From an uncultured Alphaproteobacteria bacterium (GTDB taxonomy: Bacteria; Pseudomonadota; Alphaproteobacteria; Rhizobiales; Ancalomicrobiaceae): 35,213 bases of DNA. The position numbers and the translations under genes are program-made. The notes beneath the pieces are model-generated. The model was not told where the DNA came from, did not search any database, and worked only from the letters and a program-made list of their open reading frames with translations. Location: NCBI GenBank assembly GCA_937864925.1, contig CALMFH010000233.1, forward strand, positions 1 to 35,213, read 5' to 3'. This document shows, piece by piece, positions 16,327 through 26,000 of the stretch; the first letter of the stretch is position 1, and each line of letters opens with the position of its first letter.

Positions 16327-16662
16327 GTTCTTCTCTCTCTCGTTTCGTTTCCGCCTCGAAAGCCCCGAGCGTTCCACGTCGATGCGCCGGACGCCTGCGG
16401 CGTCGGCCGGCTCGATGATTCGGCTGCCCCCCCGGCTCGAACTCCATCCTAACCGGTTTCGCCGCGAGGGAAGCACGTCGTCGCAACGATGTGACGCCAC
16501 CGGCGACGAGCCGCGAAGATTCGCGTGATCACGGCTTCGCGGCGGTGGGGGGCCACACCCCGGCGCCCCGGAAAGGCGCGACGGATTAACCATCTGTTTA
16601 CCATGACGCGCCGACACTCGCGCCGGATCCTGTACCCGGGGGGAGCGTTCGGCGGTGGTTCG
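16327..16662. other. Divergent intergenic region with promoter signals for the secretion operon
   Basis: These 336 bases lie between the outward-facing ModA-like gene and the secretion ABC gene. They hold a CtrA-like box (16586-16600) and a GANTC site (GATTC, 16518-16522). A GTG at 16525 and an ATG at 16603 lie in frame with the ABC gene but would place the box inside the coding region or next to the start. No terminator or small RNA was recognised. Confidence 0.5.
16586..16600. promoter_or_regulatory. CtrA-like box before the type I secretion operon
   Basis: TTAA (16586-16589), 7 nt, then TTTA (16597-16600) matches the alphaproteobacterial CtrA consensus TTAA-N7-TTAA at 7 of 8 defined positions. 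It lies 63-77 nt before the ATG at 16663. The sequence match is direct; CtrA binding is inferred. Confidence 0.55.
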
Positions 16663-18897
16663 ATGAATGACCGAGACACGGGCGTGCCCCGCGATACGAC
16701 CGCGGCTGCCTCGGCTGCCGGAGGGCTGGAAGCGCTCGCCTTCGTGGCGACGCGCCTCGGCGTGCCCCTCTCGGCGGACCGTCTGCGTCGCGATCAGCTC
16801 GACGGCGGCCGTGCGGTCGGTGTCCGGCGCCTGATGCGGATCGCCACCGATGCCGGTCTGCGGGTTCGTGCCGTCCGCCTGAACTGGAAACATTTCGCCG
16901 GTTTCGGTCGCGCCTTTCCGGTGATGTTGCGCCTGCGCGACGGCACTTGGCTGGTCGCCGAGGAATTTCGCGAAGTCGCCGGCGTGCCCGTGTTGATGGT
17001 GCGCGACCCGCGCTCGCCGGCCGCCGCCCAACCGATCGATCAGATCCGGCTGAGCGCCGCCTGGACCGGTGAGGCGATGCTGCTGCGGCGTCGCTCCGGC
17101 GACCAGATCGAGGAACAGCCCTTCGGCTTCCATTGGATGCTCGGTCAGGTGATGCGAGAGCGCCGCCTGATGCGTGACGTCGCTCTCACCGCCGTCGTGC
17201 TCAGCCTTCTGACCCTGGTACCGCCGCTCCTCTACATGGTGATCGTCGACCGCGTCCTGGTGCACCAGCGGATGGCGACGCTGGTGGTGCTCGGCATCGT
17301 CGTCGTCGTGGCCCTGGCCTTCGAGACCATCCTCGGCTTCCTGCGCCGCACGGTGATCGCGGTGGCGACCGCCAAGATCGACGCTCGCATCGGCCTCCAC
17401 CTCTACGATCGGCTGCTCCGCCTGCCGATGGGCTTCTTCGACCGCAATCCGACCGGCCTCATCGCCCACAAGCTCGGCGAGGCGCGGCGCATCCGCGTCT
17501 TCCTCACCGGACAGTTGTTCAACAGTATTCTCGACATCCTGACATTGATGGTCCTGGTACCGGCGATGTTCATGCTGGAGCCGGTGCTCGCCGCCTACGT
17601 GCTGCTCATCGGGGCGGTGATGGGGGTGGTCATCGCCGCCTATCTCGGGCCGATCCGGCGCGCCTACGCGCGGGTGATCGAGGCGGAGCATCGCAAGAGT
17701 TCGATGTTGATCGAAACCATCCAGGGGATGCGGACGATCAAATCGCTGGCGATCGAAGGGCGGCGACGCAACGAATGGGACGGGCGGGTCGCCGACGCGG
17801 TGCGGGCGGCGACCGATCTCCAGTATCTCGCCAACCAGCCGCAGACCATCCTGGCGCCGCTGGAGCGGGCGATCTATGCCGGCTCCCTGTGTCTCGGCGC
17901 CTATCTGGCGATCACGCAGACCTCGGTGGTCAATGCCGGTACGCTGGTCGCCTTCACCATGATCGCGACACGCGCCACCCAGCCCATCGGCCAACTCGCC
18001 GGCATGATGCAGCAGATCCAGGAGGCCCGCGGGGCACTGGCCGAGGTCGCCTCCGTGGTCAATGCCGCCTCGGAACCGCGGCGGGAGAACGGCGTCCGGC
18101 CGGAGATGCGCGGCGCCATCACCTTCCAGGAGGTGCGCTTCGCCTACCCGGACGCGGCGATGCCGGCGCTCGACGGGATCGACTTCACCATCCGCCCCGG
18201 CACCGTGGTCGGGATGATGGGGCGCTCCGGTTCGGGCAAGACGACGATCACCCGCTTGCTCCAGGGTCTGCACCAGAACTACCAGGGCCTGATCAAGATC
18301 GACGGCATCGACATGCGTGAGATCGACATCGATCACCTGAGGTCGCGCATGGGCGTCGTGCTGCAGGACAGTTTCCTGTTCAAGGGCACGATCCGCGAGA
18401 ACATCCTGGCGGCGCGACCCGACGCGTCCGCCGAGGCGATGATCGAAGCGGCGCGACTCGCCGGCGCCGAGGAATTCATCGAGCGCCTGCCGCGCGGCTA
18501 CGAGACGCCGCTCGAGGAGGGTGCGACCAACCTCTCGGGCGGTCAACGCCAACGCCTCGCCATCGCCCGGGCGCTGGTCACCGATCCGGCTCTGCTGGTC
18601 TTCGACGAGGCGACCAGCGCTCTCGATCCCGACAGCGAGGCGATCATCCACGAGAATCTGCGCCAGATCGCCGCCGGGCGCACGGTGATCATGATCTCGC
18701 ACCGGCTCGCCTCGCTCACCGACTGCGACCAGATCCTGGTGCTCGAACGCGGCCGGTTGAAGGATGCCGGACGCCACGACGACCTTCTCACCCGCTGCGA
18801 AACCTACAGCCACATGTGGTTCCAACAGAACCGTCACCTCGCTCCCGGACCCGCCCATGATTCTCGCGTCGCTCACGCCGCGGTCCGCCGCGGTTGA
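16663..18897 (+). CDS. Type I secretion ABC exporter, HlyB-like, with degenerate C39 domain
   Basis: A 744-residue inner-membrane exporter. Residues 15-150 or so form a C39-peptidase-like domain without the catalytic Cys (GLEALAFVATRLG where active enzymes have a Cys), as in HlyB, where the domain binds substrate instead of cutting it. A six-helix membrane domain follows (about 165-450; for example LTAVVLSLLTLVPPLLYMVIVDRVL). The nucleotide-binding domain has Walker A GRSGSGKTT (520-528), signature LSGGQRQR (624-631), Walker B LLVFDEATSALD (644-655) and the switch His in ISHR. The start at 16663 keeps the CtrA-like box upstream; GTG 16525 and ATG 16603 are alternatives. The HlyD gene overlaps its end by 41 nt. 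It probably exports the giant repeat protein encoded at 23096. Confidence 0.93.
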   Translation: MNDRDTGVPRDTTAAASAAGGLEALAFVATRLGVPLSADRLRRDQLDGGRAVGVRRLMRIATDAGLRVRAVRLNWKHFAGFGRAFPVMLRLRDGTWLVAEEFREVAGVPVLMVRDPRSPAAAQPIDQIRLSAAWTGEAMLLRRRSGDQIEEQPFGFHWMLGQVMRERRLMRDVALTAVVLSLLTLVPPLLYMVIVDRVLVHQRMATLVVLGIVVVVALAFETILGFLRRTVIAVATAKIDARIGLHLYDRLLRLPMGFFDRNPTGLIAHKLGEARRIRVFLTGQLFNSILDILTLMVLVPAMFMLEPVLAAYVLLIGAVMGVVIAAYLGPIRRAYARVIEAEHRKSSMLIETIQGMRTIKSLAIEGRRRNEWDGRVADAVRAATDLQYLANQPQTILAPLERAIYAGSLCLGAYLAITQTSVVNAGTLVAFTMIATRATQPIGQLAGMMQQIQEARGALAEVASVVNAASEPRRENGVRPEMRGAITFQEVRFAYPDAAMPALDGIDFTIRPGTVVGMMGRSGSGKTTITRLLQGLHQNYQGLIKIDGIDMREIDIDHLRSRMGVVLQDSFLFKGTIRENILAARPDASAEAMIEAARLAGAEEFIERLPRGYETPLEEGATNLSGGQRQRLAIARALVTDPALLVFDEATSALDPDSEAIIHENLRQIAAGRTVIMISHRLASLTDCDQILVLERGRLKDAGRHDDLLTRCETYSHMWFQQNRHLAPGPAHDSRVAHAAVRRG

Positions 18898-20218
18898 CCG
18901 TGCCGCGGCTCGGGCCGTGGCCGACTTCCAATCGGACTCGGCCGAGATCCTCTCCGCCGACATGTCCCGCACGTCGCGGCTGACGCTGCACGTGATGGCG
19001 GCGATGGTGGCGGTGGCGGTGGTGCTCGCGGCAGTGCTGCCGATCGACCGGGTGGTGACGGCGCGGGGGCGCGTCACCTCGGTGCAACCGCGTATCGTGG
19101 TGCAACCGCTCGAGACCTCGGTCGTCCGCCAGATCAACGTGCGTGAAGGGCAGATCGTCAGAGCCGGCGAGGTGCTGGCGCGGCTCGACCCGACCTTCTC
19201 GGGCGCCGACGTCGCCGTCCTCGACCAGCGCATCACCTCGCTGGCGGCGGAGACGGCGCGGCTCGAGGCGGAACTGCACGACGAACCCTTCCGAGCGAAC
19301 GGGAGCGATCCCGCACAGCAGCTCCAGGAGCGTCTCTGGGCGGCGCGGCAGGCGCAGTATCGGGCGCTCGACCTCGGCTACGAGGAGAAGATCGCCGGCG
19401 CACGCGCCACCAAGGAGAGGGCGGAGAAGGAGCTCGCCTTCTTCAGCGAGCGCCTGTCGCTGATTCGCGAGATCGAGACGATGCGCACCACCCTGCAGGA
19501 GAAGCAGGTGGGCAGCCGGCTGTCGACCATCGTCGCCTCCGATCAGAGAGTCGAGATCGGGCGCAACGTCGAGGTGCAGCGGATGGTCGTCGAATCCTCG
19601 CGCCACCAGATCGACGCGCTGAAGGCCGAACAGGACACCGCCCGACGCAAATGGGCGGCCGACTCGGCCGAACAGTTGGTGGATAAACGGCGCCAGCTCG
19701 CCGCGGCGCGTGAAGAACTGACCAAAGCCGACCGGCGGCGCGAACTCATCGATCTCAAGGCGGTACAGGATGCCGTCGTGCTGCAGATCGGCGACATCTC
19801 GCTCGGTTCGGTGGTGGAGAGCGCCAAGAAGCTGTTCGTGCTGGTGCCGATCGCCGGCGGTCTGCAGGTCGAGGTCGAAGTCGCGGCCAACGACCAGGGC
19901 TACGTCAAGGCCGGCCAGCCGGTCGAGCTCAAGTACGAGGCCTGGCCCTATTCGCGTCACGGCACCGGCAAGGGCGTCGTTCGCTCGCTCAGCGCCGACA
20001 GTTTCCGGATGCAGACGCCCCAGGGCGCACAGGGACCGATGGTGTTCCTCGCCCATGTCGACATCACCGAGACGAAGCTCCGGGGCGTGCCCTCCGACTT
20101 CCGCCTGGTGCCGGGCATGCCGGTCACCGCGGACGTCGCGGTTGGGTCGCGTACCCTGCTCGGCTATCTTCTCGACAAGGTGATTCCTCTCACCAGCGAA
20201 GGCCTGAGGGAGCCATGA
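18857..20218 (+). CDS. Type I secretion membrane fusion protein, HlyD family
   Basis: A 453-residue periplasmic adaptor linking the inner-membrane exporter to an outer-membrane TolC-like channel. It has a short cytoplasmic N-terminus, one membrane segment (about residues 42-62, rich in Val and Ala), a first lipoyl half-motif (VQPLETSVVRQINVREGQIVRAGEVLARLDPTF region), a long charged coiled-coil stretch (about 120-310), and a C-terminal beta-barrel ending with GMPVTADVAVGSRTLLGYLLDKV, as in HlyD, PrtE and LapC. The ATG at 18857 gives the usual short N-terminus; an earlier in-frame start would lie deeper inside the ABC gene. No TolC gene is in the window. The next gene overlaps by 4 nt. Confidence 0.93.
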   Translation: MILASLTPRSAAVDRAAARAVADFQSDSAEILSADMSRTSRLTLHVMAAMVAVAVVLAAVLPIDRVVTARGRVTSVQPRIVVQPLETSVVRQINVREGQIVRAGEVLARLDPTFSGADVAVLDQRITSLAAETARLEAELHDEPFRANGSDPAQQLQERLWAARQAQYRALDLGYEEKIAGARATKERAEKELAFFSERLSLIREIETMRTTLQEKQVGSRLSTIVASDQRVEIGRNVEVQRMVVESSRHQIDALKAEQDTARRKWAADSAEQLVDKRRQLAAAREELTKADRRRELIDLKAVQDAVVLQIGDISLGSVVESAKKLFVLVPIAGGLQVEVEVAANDQGYVKAGQPVELKYEAWPYSRHGTGKGVVRSLSADSFRMQTPQGAQGPMVFLAHVDITETKLRGVPSDFRLVPGMPVTADVAVGSRTLLGYLLDKVIPLTSEGLREP

Positions 20219-21675
20219 TGAGCGCGGAGGCGGGGCGTTCGGGTCTGGTCGATCGGGTGCTCGCCAAGTTGCGCGTCCCCGCGGCCGCGCGGGCCGATCG
20301 GCTCGCCAGGGCGCGAGCCCATCTGGCGGCGGGGCGTCCGGTCGAGGCGGCACGGTTGCTCGCCGAATTGCCGCCGGAGGATGCCGACGCTCAGGTCGAA
20401 CTCGGCCGTCTCTACGAAGCCGGTCGCGGTGTTCTGCGCAATCTCGCGGACGCCGCCGCCTGTTACGAGCGCGCCGCCGCGCGCGGCCATGTCGGCGCCA
20501 TGACCCGCCTCGCCGTACTCCTCGTCACCGGGGCCGAAGCCCCGGCCGAAGCGCCTCCCATCGCCGGCCTCCATCCGAACGGTATGGCGGTGGTGCGAGC
20601 ACCGGAGCGGGCGCGCGCCCTGGCACTGGCCGCCGCCGCGGCCGGCGACGTCGAGGCGTCGACGCTCACCGGTTACCTCCACGCCGCCGGCATCGGTGGC
20701 CCTGTCGACATGGGTGTGGCGCTCGCCCACTACGCCCCGGCGGCGAAGGCCGGGAATCTCGAGGCCGCCCTCGGCTATGCCACCTTGCTCGCCGGCGGTC
20801 ACGTCGGCCCGCCCGATTCCGCCGCCGCCCGCCCCTGGTTCGAGAAGGCCGCCACCACCGGCAACGCCACTGCCTGCACGTCCCTGGCGGTCGACCTCCT
20901 GCGCGGCCTCGGTGGTCCCGCCGACCCGCGCCGCGGCCGCGATCTGCTCGAAGCCGCGGCGGCGAGTGGCCACGTCCCGGCGATTCGCCTCCTCGGCATC
21001 CTCCTCGTCGAAGGCGACACGCTTCCGCAGGATCTCGAAGCCGGCGAACGCCACCTGCGCGCCGCCACGGCGCGCGGCGACAACGACGCCACCTGCCGCC
21101 TCGCCGAACTGATCTGTGCCCGCTCTCCGGCCGAGGCTCGCGCCCTTCACAACCGTGCCGCCGAACGCCATCACATCCCCTCCATGCGCCGCCTCGCCGA
21201 GATGCTGCGCCGCGGCCAGGGGGGCGAGCGTGATGTCGAGGCGGCCGGCCGTTGGCTCGAAACGGCCGCCGGCCGTGGTGATCGCGATGCCCAGTTCACT
21301 CTCGGCGTCGCTCATGCGGTCGGCGACGGCGTCCCCTTCGATCTGGCCAAGGCCGCGGTCTGGTCGCAGAAGGCCGCCGAGGCCGGTCATCCCGCCGCCA
21401 AGGTCAATTTCGGACGCTTCCAGATGCAGGGCATCGGTACCGCCCGCGATCCGGCGAGTGCGTTGCGTTGGTTGAGCTCGGCGCTCGACGACGGCGAACG
21501 GGCGGCGGCGGTCGCCCTCGGCGAACTCTTCGCCTTCTGGGCCGACCCGCCCGATCGCCCTCGCGCCCGCCTGCTCTTCGAACGTGCCGGGCAACTCGGC
21601 GATCAGCGGGCGCGCGACCTGTTGCGCCGCCTCGACGAGGCGGAGGCTTCCCTCGCGGATCGCCAACCCGCCTGA
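20215..21675 (+). CDS. Sel1-repeat (SLR/TPR-like) protein
   Basis: A 486-residue helical-repeat protein made of about ten Sel1-like repeats, recognised by the recurring pattern of A-x-x-x-L-G, G-x-G-V, then A-x-x-W/Y-x-x-x-A-A-x-x-G. Examples are [13 protein letters not shown] with [13 protein letters not shown] near residue 60 and [13 protein letters not shown] with [18 protein letters not shown] near residue 370. No signal peptide or membrane segment is seen, so it is probably cytoplasmic. Its ATG overlaps the HlyD stop (ATGA), so it is likely coupled to the secretion genes. Sel1 proteins act as scaffolds for protein complexes. A role in handling the giant substrate or coordinating the exporter is a reasonable guess but unproven. 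Confidence 0.88.
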   Translation: MMSAEAGRSGLVDRVLAKLRVPAAARADRLARARAHLAAGRPVEAARLLAELPPEDADAQVELGRLYEAGRGVLRNLADAAACYERAAARGHVGAMTRLAVLLVTGAEAPAEAPPIAGLHPNGMAVVRAPERARALALAAAAAGDVEASTLTGYLHAAGIGGPVDMGVALAHYAPAAKAGNLEAALGYATLLAGGHVGPPDSAAARPWFEKAATTGNATACTSLAVDLLRGLGGPADPRRGRDLLEAAAASGHVPAIRLLGILLVEGDTLPQDLEAGERHLRAATARGDNDATCRLAELICARSPAEARALHNRAAERHHIPSMRRLAEMLRRGQGGERDVEAAGRWLETAAGRGDRDAQFTLGVAHAVGDGVPFDLAKAAVWSQKAAEAGHPAAKVNFGRFQMQGIGTARDPASALRWLSSALDDGERAAAVALGELFAFWADPPDRPRARLLFERAGQLGDQRARDLLRRLDEAEASLADRQPA

Positions 21676-21776
21676 GGCGGGCGGACGGACGCGGTCGATT
21701 TCGAACGTGCCGGCGCCGGCGACCGACCGACGGTGATCGGTTCGCGACGGCAGGCTCCAGGAAAGAAAGAACACAG

Positions 21777-22745
21777 ATGCGCGGCGTCAACTTCTCGTCC
21801 CACCCCAAGAAGATCCTCGTCACGGGCGGTGCCGGCTTCATCGGTTCGCACCTCTGCGAGACCCTGCTCGGTCGCGGATACGAAGTGCTCTGCGTCGACA
21901 ACTACTTCACCGGTAGTCGCACCAACATCTCCCACCTGATGGGCCAGCCGCGTTTCGAGGTGATGCGCCACGACGTCACCTTCCCGCTCTACGTCGAGGT
22001 CGACGAGATCTACAATCTCGCCTGCCCGGCCTCGCCGGTCCACTACCAGTTCGATCCGGTGCAGACGACCAAGACCTCGGTCCACGGGGCCATCAACATG
22101 CTGGGCTTGGCCAAGCGCACCAAGGCGAAGTTCTTCCAGGCTTCGACCTCCGAGGTCTACGGCGATCCGGAGGTCCATCCCCAGACCGAGGACTACTGGG
22201 GCAACGTCAACCCGATCGGACTGAGGTCCTGCTACGACGAGGGCAAGCGCTGCGCCGAGACGCTGTGCTTCGACTACAATCGCCAGCACCGTACCCGCAT
22301 CAAGGTGGCACGCATCTTCAACACCTACGGTCCGCGGATGCACCCCGCCGACGGCCGCGTCGTCTCCAACTTCATCGTCCAGGCGCTGCGTGGCGAACCG
22401 ATCACCCTCTACGGCGACGGCTCGCAGACCCGCTCCTTCTGCTACGTCGACGACCTCGTCGCGGCGATCGTGAAGTTCGTCGAGGAGACGCCGGACGACT
22501 TCACCGGACCGATGAATCTCGGCAACCCGGGTGAATTCTCCATCCGTGAACTCGCCGAGATCGTCGTCGAACTGGTCGGCTCGAAGTCGACGATCGAGTA
22601 TCGACCGTTGCCCGCCGACGACCCGAAACAGCGTCGTCCCGACATCTCGCTGGCGAAGAAGATGATCGACTGGGAGCCGAGGATTCCGCTGCGCGACGGT
22701 CTGAAGGAGACAATCGCCTATTTCCGCCACACCCTCGGCGCCTGA
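21777..22745 (+). CDS. UDP-glucuronic acid decarboxylase (UDP-xylose synthase), UXS-like SDR
   Basis: A 322-residue extended SDR fitting UDP-glucuronate decarboxylase, which makes UDP-xylose and CO2 with bound NAD. It shows the cofactor motif [10 protein letters not shown] (residues 16-25), [35 protein letters not shown] and the catalytic Tyr-x3-Lys in [13 protein letters not shown], then [10 protein letters not shown] and [16 protein letters not shown]. These segments are characteristic of UXS rather than of UDP-glucose epimerase or dTDP-glucose dehydratase. AGGAAAGAAAG precedes the ATG at 21777. It starts 101 nt after the Sel1 gene and precedes the giant gene, so it may supply sugar for a surface polysaccharide or for glycosylation of the exported protein (inference). 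Confidence 0.92.
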   Translation: MRGVNFSSHPKKILVTGGAGFIGSHLCETLLGRGYEVLCVDNYFTGSRTNISHLMGQPRFEVMRHDVTFPLYVEVDEIYNLACPASPVHYQFDPVQTTKTSVHGAINMLGLAKRTKAKFFQASTSEVYGDPEVHPQTEDYWGNVNPIGLRSCYDEGKRCAETLCFDYNRQHRTRIKVARIFNTYGPRMHPADGRVVSNFIVQALRGEPITLYGDGSQTRSFCYVDDLVAAIVKFVEETPDDFTGPMNLGNPGEFSIRELAEIVVELVGSKSTIEYRPLPADDPKQRRPDISLAKKMIDWEPRIPLRDGLKETIAYFRHTLGA

Positions 22746-22976
22746 GACGGCCGTTCCGGCACTCCTCCGTCACCGAGAGACGCTCGCCCGGGTGCCTTCC
22801 GACCCGACGAGCGGCGGGCGATGCACGTTCGCCGTCGCGTTCGGCGGCGCATCTTCCTCTCGACAGAAATACCGACCCTCCGGCCGCTGCAACCGACCAC
22901 CGACGACGTTCTCTTCCGGGCAGCCGCGACGGAACGCGATGGTCGAAGCGCGCATAAAATGAATCGAACCATCGGT

Positions 22977-22991
22977 TTAACCGGGGATTAA
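22977..22991. promoter_or_regulatory. Perfect CtrA-type box before the giant repeat gene
   Basis: TTAA (22977-22980), 7 nt, then TTAA (22988-22991). Both halves extend to TTAACC. This is the full consensus for the response regulator CtrA, and it lies about 105 nt before the GTG at 23096. The match is direct; regulation is inferred. Confidence 0.65.
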
Positions 22992-23080
22992 CCAAACAAT
23001 AGCGACACTGCGGGTTGGTTGAAGACGACCGTCTCCGACCGTGTCGCGATTTCCGTGTCGCGCCGGGTCGAGGGGGCTTC

Positions 23081-23087
23081 AGAGGGA
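23081..23087 (+). promoter_or_regulatory. Ribosome binding site supporting the GTG start of the giant gene
   Basis: AGAGGGA lies 8 nt before GTG 23096. An in-frame TTG at 23015 is the only other start I saw after the upstream TAG at 23000, and it would add a basic, non-repetitive leader. Confidence 0.55.
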
Positions 23088-23095
23088 TCGGACCC

Positions 23096-26000
23096 GTGGC
23101 GACCTACAACTTCGGCAACACGCCCACCACCGCGACCGTAACGAACGCGACCGCGGTCACCAGTGGGACGGGCGATGACTTCATCACGGTTTCCGGCACG
23201 GTCACCGCGGCGGTCATCGATCTCGGCGCCGGTGTCGACCAGCTCCGGCTCAACGGTCCCGCGACGGCGACGGTGAAGAACGTCGAGACGATCACCGGCA
23301 GCGGCTCGATCGACGTGATCACCCTGGGCAGCCAGTCGACCGGTGGCCTGATCGACCTCGGTCTCGGCAGGGACACACTGCGGCTCGGGGCCTACGACAA
23401 CACGGTCTCTGTCACCAATATCGAGACCATCGTCGGCAACACCGGCGACGACACTGTCGTGCTGCGCGGCGTCACCTCGGGTGCCGTCGTCGACCTCGGC
23501 GCCGGCCAGGATCGGCTGACGTTCAGCGCGGGGACCACCGCCACGGTCTCCAACGTCGAGACGATCGTCGGCAGCTCCGTGACGGACGTGGTCGTCACCA
23601 CCTCGCAGATCACCGGCGGCAGCATCGATCTGGGCACCGGCACCGATCAGCTCACGCTCGGCGCGTTCGTCAACAAGGTCACCGTCTCCAACGTCGAGTC
23701 CATCGTCGGTGGTGCCTCGTCCGACACCGTCGTGCTCGGATCTCAGGCCGGCGGCATCACCGTCGACCTCGGCGCCGGCGCCGACAAGCTGACCCTCGGC
23801 AACTTCGTCAATACGCTCACCGTCGGCAACGTCGAGACCATCGTCGGCGGATCGACCAACGACACCGTCACCCTGTCGGCGCGCACGACCGCCGGATCCG
23901 TCGATCTCGGCGACGGCCTCGACAAGCTCACCCTCGGTGCCTTCCTCAACACGCTCACCGTCTCCGGGGCCGAGACCATCGTCGGTGGCCTCTCCAGCGA
24001 CATCGTCACCCTCGGGACCGAAGTGACCGGAGCCGTCGTCGACCTCGGCGGCGGGACCGACCGGTTGACGCTCAATGCGGCCGGTGCCTCCGTCACCATC
24101 GCCAACGTCGAGACCGTGAGCGGCGGTACCGCCGACGATTCCGTCGTCGTCTCCACCGTCATGTCCGGTATCGTCGACCTCGGCGGCGGCGGCGACCGCC
24201 TCACCCTGGCGAACAACCTCAACACCCTGACCGCCGCCGGCGTCGAGACGCTCACCGGCGGTGCGTCGACCGATATCGTCACTCTCTCGACCCAGGCCAC
24301 CGGAGCGGTCGTCAGTCTCGGCACCGGCGCCGACAAACTCACCCTCGGCGACTTCGTCAACACCGTCACCGTGTCCGGTGCGGAGACCATCGTCGGCGGC
24401 GCTTCGGCCGACGCCGTCCTCTACGCCGCACAGGCGAACAACGGCACCGTCGATCTCGGTGCCGGCATCGACACCGTGACCCTCGGCGACTTCGTCAACA
24501 CCCTGACCGCGAGCAACGTCGAGACCGTCACCGGCGGCTCCACCAGCGACCTCGTCACCCTCGCCGCCCGAGCCACCGACGTCACCGTCGATCTCGGTGC
24601 CGGCCTGGATTCGCTGACCCTCGGCAATTTCATCAATACCGTCACCATCACCGACGTCGAGACCCTCGCCGGTGGCGGCTCGGCCGACACCGTCGTCATG
24701 ACGGGTGCGGTCACGGGTGCGGTGATCGACCTCAAGTCCGGATCCGATACACTCACTCTGGCCGCCGGCGGCGCCACCGCCACGGTGTCCAACGTCGAGA
24801 CCATCGTCGGCTCGACCGCCACCGACGACATCACGCTGGGTTCCGGCGCGACCGGCATCGCCATCGACCTCGGCGACGGCGCCGACCGCCTCGTGCTCTC
24901 CGCCAAGCCGAACTCGTTGTCGCTCACCAACGTCGAGACGGTCGTCGGCGCGGCCTCCTCGGACACCGTCGTCCTCACCACCCAGGCCACCGGAACCACC
25001 GTCGACCTCGGCGGCAGCACCGACAAGCTGGTGCTCGGTGACTTCGTCAACACCGCTTCGGTCGCGAACGTCGAGACCGTGGTCGGCGGCACCAACAACG
25101 ACACCGTCGTCCTCACCGCCGTGGCCACCGGCTCGACCGTCGACCTGGGAGCCGGGAGCGACAAGCTCTATCTCGGCGACTTCGTCAACAGCCTCACCGT
25201 GACCAACGCCGAAACCGTCACCGGCGGTGCCACCAACGACGCCGTCGTTCTCTCCGGTCAGGTCACCCGCTCGGTGATCGACCTCGGCGCCGGCAACGAC
25301 ACGCTGGCCCTCGGAGCGTTCGTCAACACCGTCACCGTCTCCAACATCGAGACTGTCACCGGTGGCGCCTCCGCCGACACCGTCACGCTGAAGACCGCCA
25401 CCACTCGTGGCGTCTTCGATCTCGGTGCCGGGAGCGATACACTGACGCTGGCGGCCGGCGGCGGCACCGTGACCGTGTCCAACACCGAGACCGTCGTCGG
25501 CGCCACCGCTGCCGATCTCGTCACTCTCGGCGGCGTCGCCGCCGGCATCCGCGTCGATCTCGGCGGCGGTGCCGACAAGCTGATCCTCGGTTCCTATTCC
25601 AACACGCTGACCGCCTCCAACGTCGAGACCATCGTCGGCGGAGCCTCGGTCGATCTCGTCACCCTCGGCGCCCAGGCGTCGGGCATCTCGGTCGATCTCG
25701 GTGGTGGTGCGGACCGCCTCGCCCTCGGCAACTTCGTCAACACCGCCACCGTCTCGAACGCCGAGACCATCGTCGGCGGCACGAGTGACGACACCGTCAC
25801 CCTCGGCAATCAGGCCACCGGCGCGGTGATCAACCTCGGCGACGGCACCGACCGTCTCCAGCTCGGTGACTTCGTCAACACCGTCACCGTCTCCAACATC
25901 GAGACCGTCACCGGCGGCGCCGCCGCCGACACCGTCACCCTCGGCGCGCAGGCGACCGGTATCCGCGTCGACCTCGCCGGCGGCAACGACAAGCTGACTC

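Larger units (their letters stand above)
22746..23095. other. 350-nt intergenic region and leader of the giant repeat gene
   Basis: The first 200 bases are GC-rich without a recognised gene or a convincing terminator. From about 22954 the sequence becomes AT-richer and holds a GANTC site (GAATC, 22961-22965) and a perfect CtrA-type box (22977-22991). A TAG at 23000-23002 closes the reading frame of the giant gene upstream, so translation must begin after it. Confidence 0.6.

Noticed and set aside
16327-19236. Upstream extension of the ModA-like frame to 1200 codons on the minus strand
   Set aside because: It runs antisense to the exporter and adaptor genes. Only the last 230 codons resemble a protein family.
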